A stretch of 64,000 nucleotides of DNA, taken from contig CACWOQ010000007.1 in assembly GCA_902762505.1 (NCBI GenBank), forward strand, positions 26,198 to 90,197, in the 5' to 3' direction. The position numbers and the translations under genes are program-made. Numbering within the stretch: position 1 is the stretch's first letter; each line of letters begins with the position of its first letter. A model generated the notes under the pieces. The model worked only from the letters and a program-made list of their open reading frames with translations, made no database searches and was not told where the DNA came from. Source of the DNA: an uncultured Ruminococcus sp. (GTDB lineage Bacteria; Bacillota; Clostridia; Oscillospirales; CAG-272). Below, in pieces: positions 28,068 through 34,620 of this stretch.

Positions 28068-28526
28068 ATGTTTAAGATAAATAAAACGCCCAAAACAATC
28101 GCGTTGATTAACAAATATTCCGGATATATTTCTCAGTCTGTCATATATATAGTATCCACGCTGTCAACAGTTTGGGGTAAACACACTACGGGAACTTTTG
28201 TCATTATTGAATGCCTCATCCTTACAGTATTATTAATTCTCACTCTTAGCGTTATAATCGTAACGATAACATTGATTTTGTTTCACAAAATTGAGGATGA
28301 CGATAAATATGACAGAAACGCCGCACCCGCTGATTTTTGGACCATACTTTACAGGTTCTCTGCAATAATAATACCGCTATACATCTGGTTTGTTTTTGTC
28401 AGAAGCGGTGTTGACAATAATGCTCCATATGTACTAATTTGGTTATTGCAGTGGGCAGTGCTGTTTAACTCGTTTTTTTACAACGCTTTTTTGAAGCAAT
28501 ATACAGGTAAAAACGATCATAAATGA
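28068..28526 (+). CDS. Small multi-helix membrane protein in the RHS region
   Basis: The 152-residue protein has about four hydrophobic stretches (around 18-34, 43-72, 93-112 and 121-140). A polar Asp-rich loop (HKIEDDDKYDRNAAPADF) separates the middle two. It sits just before the third RHS remnant and is AT-rich like the other accessory genes here. An immunity role is plausible from location only. ATG at 28068 has a weak ribosome binding site. Confidence 0.5.
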   Translation: MFKINKTPKTIALINKYSGYISQSVIYIVSTLSTVWGKHTTGTFVIIECLILTVLLILTLSVIIVTITLILFHKIEDDDKYDRNAAPADFWTILYRFSAIIIPLYIWFVFVRSGVDNNAPYVLIWLLQWAVLFNSFFYNAFLKQYTGKNDHK

Positions 28527-28547
28527 CAATTTTCGCACGAACTGTGA

Positions 28548-28622
28548 ATCAAAAAGACCGTCAACGGCGTCGTTCACGAATACGTTGTTGACGGGTACAA
28601 GATACTTAAAGAGAATTACGGC
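28548..28622 (+). repeat. Third RHS core remnant (75 bp)
   Basis: Encodes IKKTVNGVVHEYVVDGYKIL plus a few residues, nearly identical to the matching stretch at about 25063-25137 and 26818-26892. It ends where the histidine phosphatase gene begins, 2 bp before its ATG, so RHS recombination reached the edge of that gene. Confidence 0.85.
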
Positions 28623-28624
28623 AT

Positions 28625-29251
28625 ATGAGATTTTATATTTTAAGACACGGAGAGACGGCGCTTAACGCGAAGCGCGTGATGCAGGGCAGGCTTGACGAAC
28701 CGCTTTCCGCAAAAGGAGTTGAACTGGCAAAGGTCACCGGAAGGGCGATGAAGGATATCAAGTTCGACCGCTGTATATCAAGCCCGCTCAGAAGAGCGTC
28801 GCAGACCGCCGGATTGATCCTGCGGGAGAGCGGAAACGCTTTGACGATCGAATACGACGACAGACTGTCCGAGATCGATTTCGGCGCGCTGGAAGGAAAA
28901 AGCCTCGCCGAAATGGGCGATGCCGGAAAGCTGTTTCTTTCCGATCCGTTCGCGTGCCCGGGATTTCCCGGCGGCGAGAGCGTGGCGGACGTCTGCCGGC
29001 GTACGCAGAGCCTTCTGCGTGAGCTGATCGGCAAGGACGACGGAAAAACGTACCTTCTGAGCACTCACGGCTGCGCCGCAAGGGCGATCGTCAATTTTCT
29101 TTTCCCGGATCCGGAGGATTTCTGGCGCGGACACGTGCCGTATAACTGCTCGTTTACCGTCGTTGAAGCGGAAAAGGGAACTGCAAGGCTGATCGATCTC
29201 GACCGCGTATATTATGACAGAGGTCTTGCGGTCGACCGGTATTCAGTTTGA
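28625..29251 (+). CDS. Histidine phosphatase (phosphoglycerate mutase-like)
   Basis: The 208-residue protein has the RHGE catalytic motif at 7-10 (LRHGETALNAKRVMQG), ISSPLRRASQTAG (about 50-62) and the second histidine in LLSTHGCAARAI (about 142-153). This is the cobalamin-phosphatase/GpmB group that removes phosphate from small metabolites through a phospho-histidine. The substrate cannot be fixed. Because RHS remnants abut its start, its native promoter may have been replaced. A clear terminator follows. Confidence 0.88.
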   Translation: MRFYILRHGETALNAKRVMQGRLDEPLSAKGVELAKVTGRAMKDIKFDRCISSPLRRASQTAGLILRESGNALTIEYDDRLSEIDFGALEGKSLAEMGDAGKLFLSDPFACPGFPGGESVADVCRRTQSLLRELIGKDDGKTYLLSTHGCAARAIVNFLFPDPEDFWRGHVPYNCSFTVVEAEKGTARLIDLDRVYYDRGLAVDRYSV

Positions 29252-29357
29252 ATATACGAAATCACAAAAATGAAATATTCCGCCTGACGGCAACGTTAAA
29301 TAACGCGGCGCCGCCGCAAAGTGAAACATGATCCGCCCGCCGGGTGGATCACGCCGG

Positions 29358-29386
29358 AAAAAAAGCACGCTTTCGCGTGCTTTTTT
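29358..29386 (+). terminator. Rho-independent terminator before the integrated element
   Basis: Stem GCACGC/GCGTGC with a TTTC loop, A-run before and TTTTTT after; the T-run touches the left attachment repeat. Confidence 0.9.
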
Positions 29387-29408
29387 GGCGGAGAAGGAGA
29401 GATTCGAA
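29386..29408. repeat. attL: copy of tRNA-Ser 3' end
   Basis: 23 bp identical to 57775-57797, not part of any tRNA gene here. It is the left junction produced by integration. Confidence 0.88.
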
Positions 29409-29412
29409 ACTG

Positions 29413-29510
29413 CACTATATATAGTGTCCGAATCGCAGGAATTCGGTGCTTTTCACACTATATATAGAACAGGGTTCAATCGGGTCTATTTTTTATAAAA
29501 AACCGGGTCA
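29413..29510. other. Left-end recombination region with repeated motifs
   Basis: CACTATATATAG occurs at 29413-29424 (as part of a 14-bp palindrome) and again at 29456-29467. AATCGGGTCTA is at 29478-29488 and a related CCGGGTC at 29503-29509. The AATCGGGTCTA motif recurs near the right end, as expected for integrase arm-binding sites. Confidence 0.55.
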
Positions 29511-29528
29511 AATCTCTCCGCTTCAAAT

Positions 29529-30572
29529 TCACCTTTTTATCAAACCGTACCGGGCGAGAACAAGCTCGGTTATATATTTGCCTCTGACCTTCATTCCGAG
29601 CCTTGATATGACGTCCGATACAAGCGTTTCGTCAAGCGACGGAATATATTTTCTGTATTCCGGATAAGCGTCCGTAAGCTCGTTGAACAGCTTTATAAGC
29701 AGGTCGCTCTTCTTCGGTAACGAAGGGTATCCGCGCGCTATCAGCGCCATGTTGTTGTCGTAATTCGGAGCAAGTCCGAGCAGCTCTCCGGTCTTTGTGT
29801 CACGCATAAGTCCGAAATTGTTCGTGTGTCTGTCCGGGTTCGCGGTGACCGTGTCCATAAATATAAGTCTTATATAATCGGGTATCGCCGACGGGCAAAT
29901 CATACGCAGCGCTTCGACTACGGAAACATAATCCTCGTCGTCTCCCATAAACGACGACGCCGGCTCGAAATTCACGCTTGCGCCGTTTGTGAAATCAAGC
30001 GATTTTATACATCCGTTTCCGCGCTCGTACAGCGCCATATTCATTCCGAGAGCGCGTCCGAGCTCGCTTATGAACAGCTCAGAGAACATCTCGTCGTGAC
30101 TCGCGCGCTTGTAAAGCCACCATTTTCCGTCGCGCAGCTTCCAGCATTTTTCGAAGCTTCCGGTGTTCGTAAGCTCCGGCGTTTTGCTGCGCCCGCTCGA
30201 CGCCGCTCTGTTAAAGCTGTTGTAAGTGCCTTTAAGCGCAAGGGATGAGAAATAGTCGTCGGAGAAGTCAATATCGCCGTACGTCAGAGCCGAGCCGATA
30301 TCGCGTATCCAGTAGTTGTCAGTTATCGTTGCCGCGTTCACGTGGACGACGGTCGAAATGTCGTCCTTTTCCGTCAGCCGCAGAGCCTTCTTCAGTAACC
30401 GGGAGTTGGCGCGGTGACTGTCAATCGCCCGGGATTTCAGCCACAGGTCGGCGTTTGACAAGCGCTTCAGAAAAAGAGGGAGCAGGGCTTCATTGCAAAC
30501 GGTGAGAGCTCCGTTATTCCACACGGCGACAACGGTATCGCCGCTCAGTATCTCATAATTATGTTTATCCAC
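29529..30572 (-). CDS. HipA-like kinase domain protein without HipB
   Basis: The start is GTG at 30572 after GGGAGGC. The 347-residue protein has the HipA C-terminal kinase core: an ATP-lysine region WWLYKRAS (Lys155), catalytic loop TANPDRHTNNFG (Asp247, Asn252 region) and metal-binding LAPNYDNNMAL (Asp272). HipA toxins phosphorylate an aminoacyl-tRNA synthetase. This protein lacks the usual HipA N-terminal subdomain, and no HTH antitoxin gene is adjacent, so it may be a CtkA-like free kinase. It is the first gene inside the element. The window shows no partner on either side. Confidence 0.75.
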   Translation of the reverse strand: MDKHNYEILSGDTVVAVWNNGALTVCNEALLPLFLKRLSNADLWLKSRAIDSHRANSRLLKKALRLTEKDDISTVVHVNAATITDNYWIRDIGSALTYGDIDFSDDYFSSLALKGTYNSFNRAASSGRSKTPELTNTGSFEKCWKLRDGKWWLYKRASHDEMFSELFISELGRALGMNMALYERGNGCIKSLDFTNGASVNFEPASSFMGDDEDYVSVVEALRMICPSAIPDYIRLIFMDTVTANPDRHTNNFGLMRDTKTGELLGLAPNYDNNMALIARGYPSLPKKSDLLIKLFNELTDAYPEYRKYIPSLDETLVSDVISRLGMKVRGKYITELVLARYGLIKR

Positions 30573-30601
30573 AACAACGCCTCCCTTCTTGTGTTTTAAT
30601 T

Positions 30602-30630
30602 ATACTATCATATTTTTCAACAAAAGTCAA
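30602..30630 (-). promoter_or_regulatory. Promoter of the HipA-like gene
   Basis: TTGACT (30630-30625), 17 bp, TAGTAT (30607-30602) on the minus strand, 30 bp before the GTG. Confidence 0.6.
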
Positions 30631-30662
30631 GCGAAATTTATCCGACCGTAAAAATCGGAATT

Positions 30663-30673
30663 TCTGTCATAAT
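30663..30673 (+). promoter_or_regulatory. Element-wide motif TCTGTCATAAT, copy 1
   Basis: Exact copy, plus orientation, between the HipA-like promoter and repeat module A. No gene is directly downstream, so here it may mark an old promoter of the lost gene. Confidence 0.5.
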
Positions 30674-30683
30674 AAAAACAAGG

Positions 30684-30865
30684 CGGGGACAGCCGGGCTC
30701 CGGCGGCATGTGCGCGTTTCGTCCCTTTCGCGCCGTGCCGGCCGTTATTGCGTTTCGTCCCTTTCGCGATAATCCGGCAGCCCGCCCCGCTGATATAAAA
30801 TACAGCCCGGCGATTACGGCGGGCTGCTTTTTGTGTCTGTGTCGCGGCAGAGAGCTTGTATTACA
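30684..30865. repeat. Repeat module A (copy of module B at 31596)
   Basis: About 182 bp almost identical to 31596-31779. It contains two copies of the 19-bp GCGTTTCGTCCCTTTCGCG, 36 bp apart (30714-30732, 30750-30768), and a hairpin CAGCCCGCC/GGCGGGCTG with T-runs. With the remnant that follows, the 504-bp gap from 30573 to 31076 is explained by duplication. Confidence 0.8.
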
Positions 30866-30868
30866 GAC

Positions 30869-31080
30869 GATTGGTTTTCCTCTCCGGGTTTTTACTGTAA
30901 AGATTCCGAAAGGACTTGATTAGTTTTCACATTGCATCGGATGATGTGTTAAACAAACTCATCGCATCGTCGAGCGTTATTTCATCCGTCACAATCATAC
31001 TATAAATGCTAGTAAGCTCTATGCATGAAGTTTCTTTGCTCTATCTACGGATACGTAGATATCGTAGCACTTCCGCTCAT
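30869..31080 (-). pseudogene. Decayed 3' end of a second copy of the gene at 31776-32369
   Basis: This stretch aligns with 31780-32000, including CGTCGAGCGTTAT, ATCCGTCACA/CTCGTCCGTCACG and TATAAATGCTAGTAAGCTC against TGTATATGGTTGCGAGCTC. Frames are disrupted. It is the end of an older, diverged copy whose remainder was replaced by the zinc-ribbon gene. Confidence 0.7.
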
Positions 31081-31370
31081 ACCAATAGATTTAAATCAGG
31101 AAACGAGAAAGGGGTTTTGCAATACTTGCATATTACTGCTTCAACACCTGTATTCACAGTGTTTTTCGCGTTGCAGTATGGGCAAATTACTTCTTTAGTC
31201 TCGATATTTCTTGTGAATGAATTCAATCTGTATATCTTTTCTTTAGGTGACAATCTGGTGTTACAAAACACACACTCTTTTAATGAACTGCTAAACCGAG
31301 CGACATTTACACCGTTGCAACTTTTGCATATATAAAGATAATTCGCCTCTGGTTCGTAATTATTCTGCAT
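31077..31370 (-). CDS. Small zinc-ribbon protein
   Basis: The 97-residue protein has four CxxC pairs: CKSC (about 15-18), CVFC (about 33-36), CPYC (about 63-66) and CKYC (about 80-83), which form two zinc ribbons. There is no other domain. AT-rich codon use differs from the ATPase gene next door. Such proteins can bind DNA, RNA or RNA polymerase; the target is unknown. Its 3' end runs into the decayed gene copy, so the reading frame may be a fusion product of the rearrangement. Confidence 0.65.
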   Translation of the reverse strand: MQNNYEPEANYLYICKSCNGVNVARFSSSLKECVFCNTRLSPKEKIYRLNSFTRNIETKEVICPYCNAKNTVNTGVEAVICKYCKTPFSFPDLNLLV

Positions 31371-31595
31371 AGCGTTAACTACCTCCTTGCTAATCTTATT
31401 ATAGCATATATTTTATGAAAGTCAAGGGGTGGTGTTACAATCAAATAAATGTTCCAGACGTTCCTCTTATTAAAATCATCATGCAGTATCTCATGTATTA
31501 TGGCATTCTTTTAACCGTTATTATCTGACATCTTAAGTGGATAACTGGTTTCAAACCAGTTATCTCGACAAGACACCCGTCGATGCTCTTCGTGA

Positions 31596-31779
31596 CGGGG
31601 ACAGCCGGGCTCCGGCGGCGTGTGCGCGTTTCGTCCCTTTCGCGCCGTGCCGGCCGTTATTGCGTTTCGTCCCTTTTGCGATAATCCGGCAGCCCGCCCC
31701 GCTGATATAAAAATACAGCCCGTCGATTACGGCGGGCTGCTTTTTGTGTCTGTGTCGCGGCATAGAGCTTGTGTGTTAC
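31596..31779. repeat. Repeat module B with terminator of the partner gene
   Basis: Near-identical to module A. On the minus strand it follows the stop at 31776 and includes AGCCCG-N10-CGGGCT followed by GTATTTTTA, a likely terminator. The rest of the 31371-31595 gap is AT-rich with no gene I can support. Confidence 0.75.
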
Positions 31780-32369
31780 AGCTGTTTTATCTGTTTATAC
31801 GGGTCCTTGCTGTACAGACCTCTGAACGACTTGATAAGCTCTCTTACGGTTTCCGGGGTTGTGTAAAGAATTTTCGCCGCTTCGTCGAGCGTTATCTCGT
31901 CCGTCACGAGCATGCTGTATATGGTTGCGAGCTCCATACAGGATACCTCTTTTGCGTGACCGGCGGAAATGCGTATGTCACAGCACCTCCGCATAATCCC
32001 GAATGAGTTTGACAGAATCGATTGAATGATGTTTTCTATCGTATCGATATCTTTCCCGATAAAGACGTCGGCTATGACGTCCGATATGAGGTCCAGGATA
32101 TGATTGGCGACGGCGTTTGCGTACGCCCCTGCTTTCATGTCAGCGTACTGATAATCGCAAGTCTGCTGACATATATGTAGATTTACGTCGTAGTATATCT
32201 GCTCCTTGTATGTGGCGAGATACTCGCCGAGCGTCCTTGCAAAACGCTCCGCGTCTCCCCGCGCCTTCGCCCGTGCTGCGTCGGGCGTCACGCCCTTCTC
32301 CAGCAGCTGTTCAAGCCTCCGCAGCCTGAACCTCTCTTCCGCTTTCTTTACACTCCGATTCTTCTTCAT
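31776..32369 (-). CDS. Partner of the ClpX-like ATPase, unknown family
   Basis: The ATG at 32369 (MKKNRSVKKAEERFRLRRLE) has GGAGGAAC upstream; an earlier in-frame start would overlap the ATPase gene more deeply. The 197-residue protein starts with a basic helical segment, carries CC and CxxxC pairs (ICQQTCDYQ, MRRCCDIR) and ends with an HTH-like stretch ITLDEAAKILYTTPETVREL (about 158-177). It overlaps the 3' end of the AAA+ gene by 59 bp, so the two are a coupled pair. A decayed second copy lies downstream. It could be an adaptor or substrate selector for the ATPase; this is inference. Confidence 0.65.
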   Translation of the reverse strand: MKKNRSVKKAEERFRLRRLEQLLEKGVTPDAARAKARGDAERFARTLGEYLATYKEQIYYDVNLHICQQTCDYQYADMKAGAYANAVANHILDLISDVIADVFIGKDIDTIENIIQSILSNSFGIMRRCCDIRISAGHAKEVSCMELATIYSMLVTDEITLDEAAKILYTTPETVRELIKSFRGLYSKDPYKQIKQL

Positions 32370-33747
32370 CAGTGTGTTCCTCCTTTGTTTTTTGTTTTTT
32401 ATCAGCACTTTCAAGAAGGCTGTATAAGACCCCTTCAAAGTATCTGTCAAATATGGTTTTCAGCCCTCTGGCGCCTATTCCCTCCGCGTAAGCCTCGGCG
32501 CAGAGCGTACGTACGAAGTTGTCCGGTATCTTCACGTTTTCTCCGAACACGGAAAGAGTCTTTTCGTATCCGGACAGAATATCGTCCTCAGCCGTTACAA
32601 TCGCGTAAAGGTCGGAAACGGAGAGCGGACGGAGCCGGACTATCGTCGTAAATCTCCCGGCAAGTTCTTTTATCATCCCGTATCGGATTAAATCCGTATG
32701 GGATATTTCGTCGGTATCCTCAATCATCCCGGACGGACTTAAAAAGCCGACCGGATTTTTCCTGTCGGTTTCCTCTATGCTCTTTATCCCGAAGGCGCCT
32801 CCGGCGATAAACAGTATGTTGTCCGTTTTAATCCGGTGCTTTCCGCGGGAGCGCAGGTCTATCGTTATCTCCTCACCTTCGATAAGAGTCAGAAGAGACG
32901 TCTGGTCCGCCGTCTTATATTCGTGCCCCTGGGAGCCGTTCGTAAATATGCACATCTTGTCTATCTCGTCAAGATACACGATTCCGCGCTCCGCCAAATC
33001 CACGTCGTAATTTGCTTTTTCAAGCAGGTCGGCTATAACGTCTGACGCGTCGCGCCCCTTGTATCCCGACGCCGTGATTTTAGTCGTGTCGGCAATGACA
33101 AAGGGAACGTTCAATACCTTTGATATCACTCTGACCATCTCGGTCTTGCCGCATCCCGTGGGACCGGTCATAATGATATTGGATTTGCTCAATCCGAGCT
33201 CCGGCTGCTCAATACGCAATAAGTGTCTGATGACGCCGACAATCAGGGATTGCTTGGCTTCCTCCTGCCCGTATATGCTTTTATCAAGCGCAGCTTTCAG
33301 CCGTCCGTAAGTATCGACGATATCATGATTAAGACCGGGCTCGTATACGCGCAGGCTTTTGTCAGACCCGCACTTCAGCTCGACCGTGATAATCGGCTCC
33401 GCGCTCTGATACAGCTTTACAAACAGCTTACGGCCGTCCTCTCCGTTTATGTAATCCTTCAGGTCGTCCTCTTCGTCAAATTTGATTTCTTTGCTTACAG
33501 CGTCCGTGAAGTCGTCTTCCGCGGAAAGCCTGTACACGTCATTCAGCGTAAACCGCTTGCCGTATCCTCGGCATATCATCACCCAACCGGTGATGTATAT
33601 CTGAAGACATAAAGTGTCGTCAACGGGCTCATCGGTTACGGATTCAAGCTCCGCGGAGATAAGCTTCCCGACCACAGCCGGCGTGTAAAAGCTGTTCACC
33701 AGTTCAAACAAAGGCGTCACAACCGCCTGTTTCAGATTTTCAAACAT
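32311..33747 (-). CDS. ClpX-like AAA+ unfoldase with a novel N-terminal domain
   Basis: The 478-residue protein matches the ClpX ATPase module: Walker A GPTGCGKT (195-202), pore loop SGYKGRD (227-233), Walker B VYLDEID (257-263), an RKH-like RGKH loop (301-304), an arginine finger in ELAGRF (365) and sensor 2 GAR (425-427). In place of the ClpX zinc-binding domain it has about 145 unknown residues. The ClpP-docking IGF loop reads VGF (333-335), so ClpP binding may be kept. The C-terminal tail is acidic and charged. It is probably an element-specific unfoldase working with the overlapping downstream gene. Confidence 0.85.
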   Translation of the reverse strand: MFENLKQAVVTPLFELVNSFYTPAVVGKLISAELESVTDEPVDDTLCLQIYITGWVMICRGYGKRFTLNDVYRLSAEDDFTDAVSKEIKFDEEDDLKDYINGEDGRKLFVKLYQSAEPIITVELKCGSDKSLRVYEPGLNHDIVDTYGRLKAALDKSIYGQEEAKQSLIVGVIRHLLRIEQPELGLSKSNIIMTGPTGCGKTEMVRVISKVLNVPFVIADTTKITASGYKGRDASDVIADLLEKANYDVDLAERGIVYLDEIDKMCIFTNGSQGHEYKTADQTSLLTLIEGEEITIDLRSRGKHRIKTDNILFIAGGAFGIKSIEETDRKNPVGFLSPSGMIEDTDEISHTDLIRYGMIKELAGRFTTIVRLRPLSVSDLYAIVTAEDDILSGYEKTLSVFGENVKIPDNFVRTLCAEAYAEGIGARGLKTIFDRYFEGVLYSLLESADKKQKTKEEHTDEEESECKESGREVQAAEA

Positions 33748-33780
33748 TCACCGTGTCTCCTTTTATCTTGCGTTCGGTAT

Positions 33781-33793
33781 TATAATGACAGAA
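33781..33793 (-). promoter_or_regulatory. Element-wide motif, variant copy 2
   Basis: Minus-strand TTCTGTCATTATA, one base inserted relative to TCTGTCATAAT, 34 bp before the start of the ClpX-like gene. Confidence 0.45.
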
Positions 33794-33812
33794 CCGATAC
33801 GCCGATAAAAAG

Positions 33813-33845
33813 AAAAATCCCGATGCACATCGCAAAGGGATTTTT
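33813..33845 (-). terminator. Terminator of the gene at 33859-34296
   Basis: AAAAATCCC/GGGATTTTT stem with extra pairing toward the loop. T-run on the minus strand, just after the stop at 33859. Confidence 0.8.
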
Positions 33846-33858
33846 CGTATGTACGTTA

Positions 33859-34296
33859 TTACAGTTCTTTACCCGCTTTCACATATTCGATGAACTCATT
33901 CATTGTTTTGAAGTTTGCATATACCATGTTAACATCATAAAGAGCGCCATCGATTTCGAAAGCACAGGGACCAAACGTGAGATTTACGCTTTTTTCCTCA
34001 GACGTTTCCCATACTTCAAAACTGGTCATGGCAAAATAGCGGTCAATCATACCGGATATGCAATCAGGTACGGTATACGTTTTTAAATATATTAGTATGA
34101 CTTTATATTGTTCGGAAGTTGTGTGAAAGTAAAAATCGAATTCAGCGTCAGTAATCCCAACGGCCTCAAGACAGGCTTTTAATGTGTTTTCTCCATTTGC
34201 GAACATATCGGCCGCTCGCTGTAACTTCTTTTCCAAGTCCCGTCTGCAATAGAGTTCGGCGTCGTCGATGCTTGCGATTCTTGATTGTGTATACAT
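33859..34296 (-). CDS. Hypothetical protein of the element
   Basis: The 145-residue protein has a helical N-terminal half with an HTH-like spacing (ENTLKACLEAVGITDAEFDFYF, about 36-57) and a beta-rich C-terminal half (VNLTFGPCAFEIDGALYDVNMVYANFK). There is no membrane segment. It stands alone with its own terminator, and an exact copy of the TCTGTCATAAT motif lies about 80 bp upstream. Not recognised. Confidence 0.6.
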   Translation of the reverse strand: MYTQSRIASIDDAELYCRRDLEKKLQRAADMFANGENTLKACLEAVGITDAEFDFYFHTTSEQYKVILIYLKTYTVPDCISGMIDRYFAMTSFEVWETSEEKSVNLTFGPCAFEIDGALYDVNMVYANFKTMNEFIEYVKAGKEL

Positions 34297-34376
34297 ATTT
34301 CTTACCTGCCCGGTTCGGTCCGGAACGTCGTTGCGTTTTCCCTAAAAGTTATACCTACCGGGCACCCTTTGATTGT

Positions 34377-34387
34377 ATTATGACAGA
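34377..34387 (-). promoter_or_regulatory. Element-wide motif TCTGTCATAAT, copy 3
   Basis: Exact copy on the minus strand, preceded by AAAATT, upstream of the hypothetical gene at 33859-34296. Confidence 0.5.
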
Positions 34388-34552
34388 AATTTTCAGATTT
34401 CCGGGCAATCCTCGCAGGATTTACATATAATTCACAAATGCGGATTTCGACACCGGTTTCAGCAACTGATTCTTTCGTAAAGACGGTTGAGCAAGACCGG
34501 TATTGTAGTTTGGTACTCTTAGTAAAAATACGCCAAAACACATATGCGCATC

Positions 34553-34581
34553 TTGACAAACCGAGCTTTTTGCGTTATATT
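34553..34581 (+). promoter_or_regulatory. Promoter of the type I restriction operon
   Basis: TTGACA (34553-34558), 17 bp, TATATT (34576-34581). It lies inside an upstream in-frame extension, which supports the hsdR start at 34621. Confidence 0.8.
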
Positions 34582-34620
34582 TATAATAACAATAAACAGC
34601 TCACGACAGGAGGATATGTC

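Noticed and set aside
30714..31680. The 19-bp repeats as a CRISPR array
   Set aside because: Only two copies per module, the intervening sequence is the same in both modules, and no cas genes are present.
30708..32006. Plus-strand reading frames in repeat modules A and B that look alike
   Set aside because: They are similar only because the DNA is duplicated. They have no ribosome binding site and the longer one runs opposite to a real minus-strand gene.
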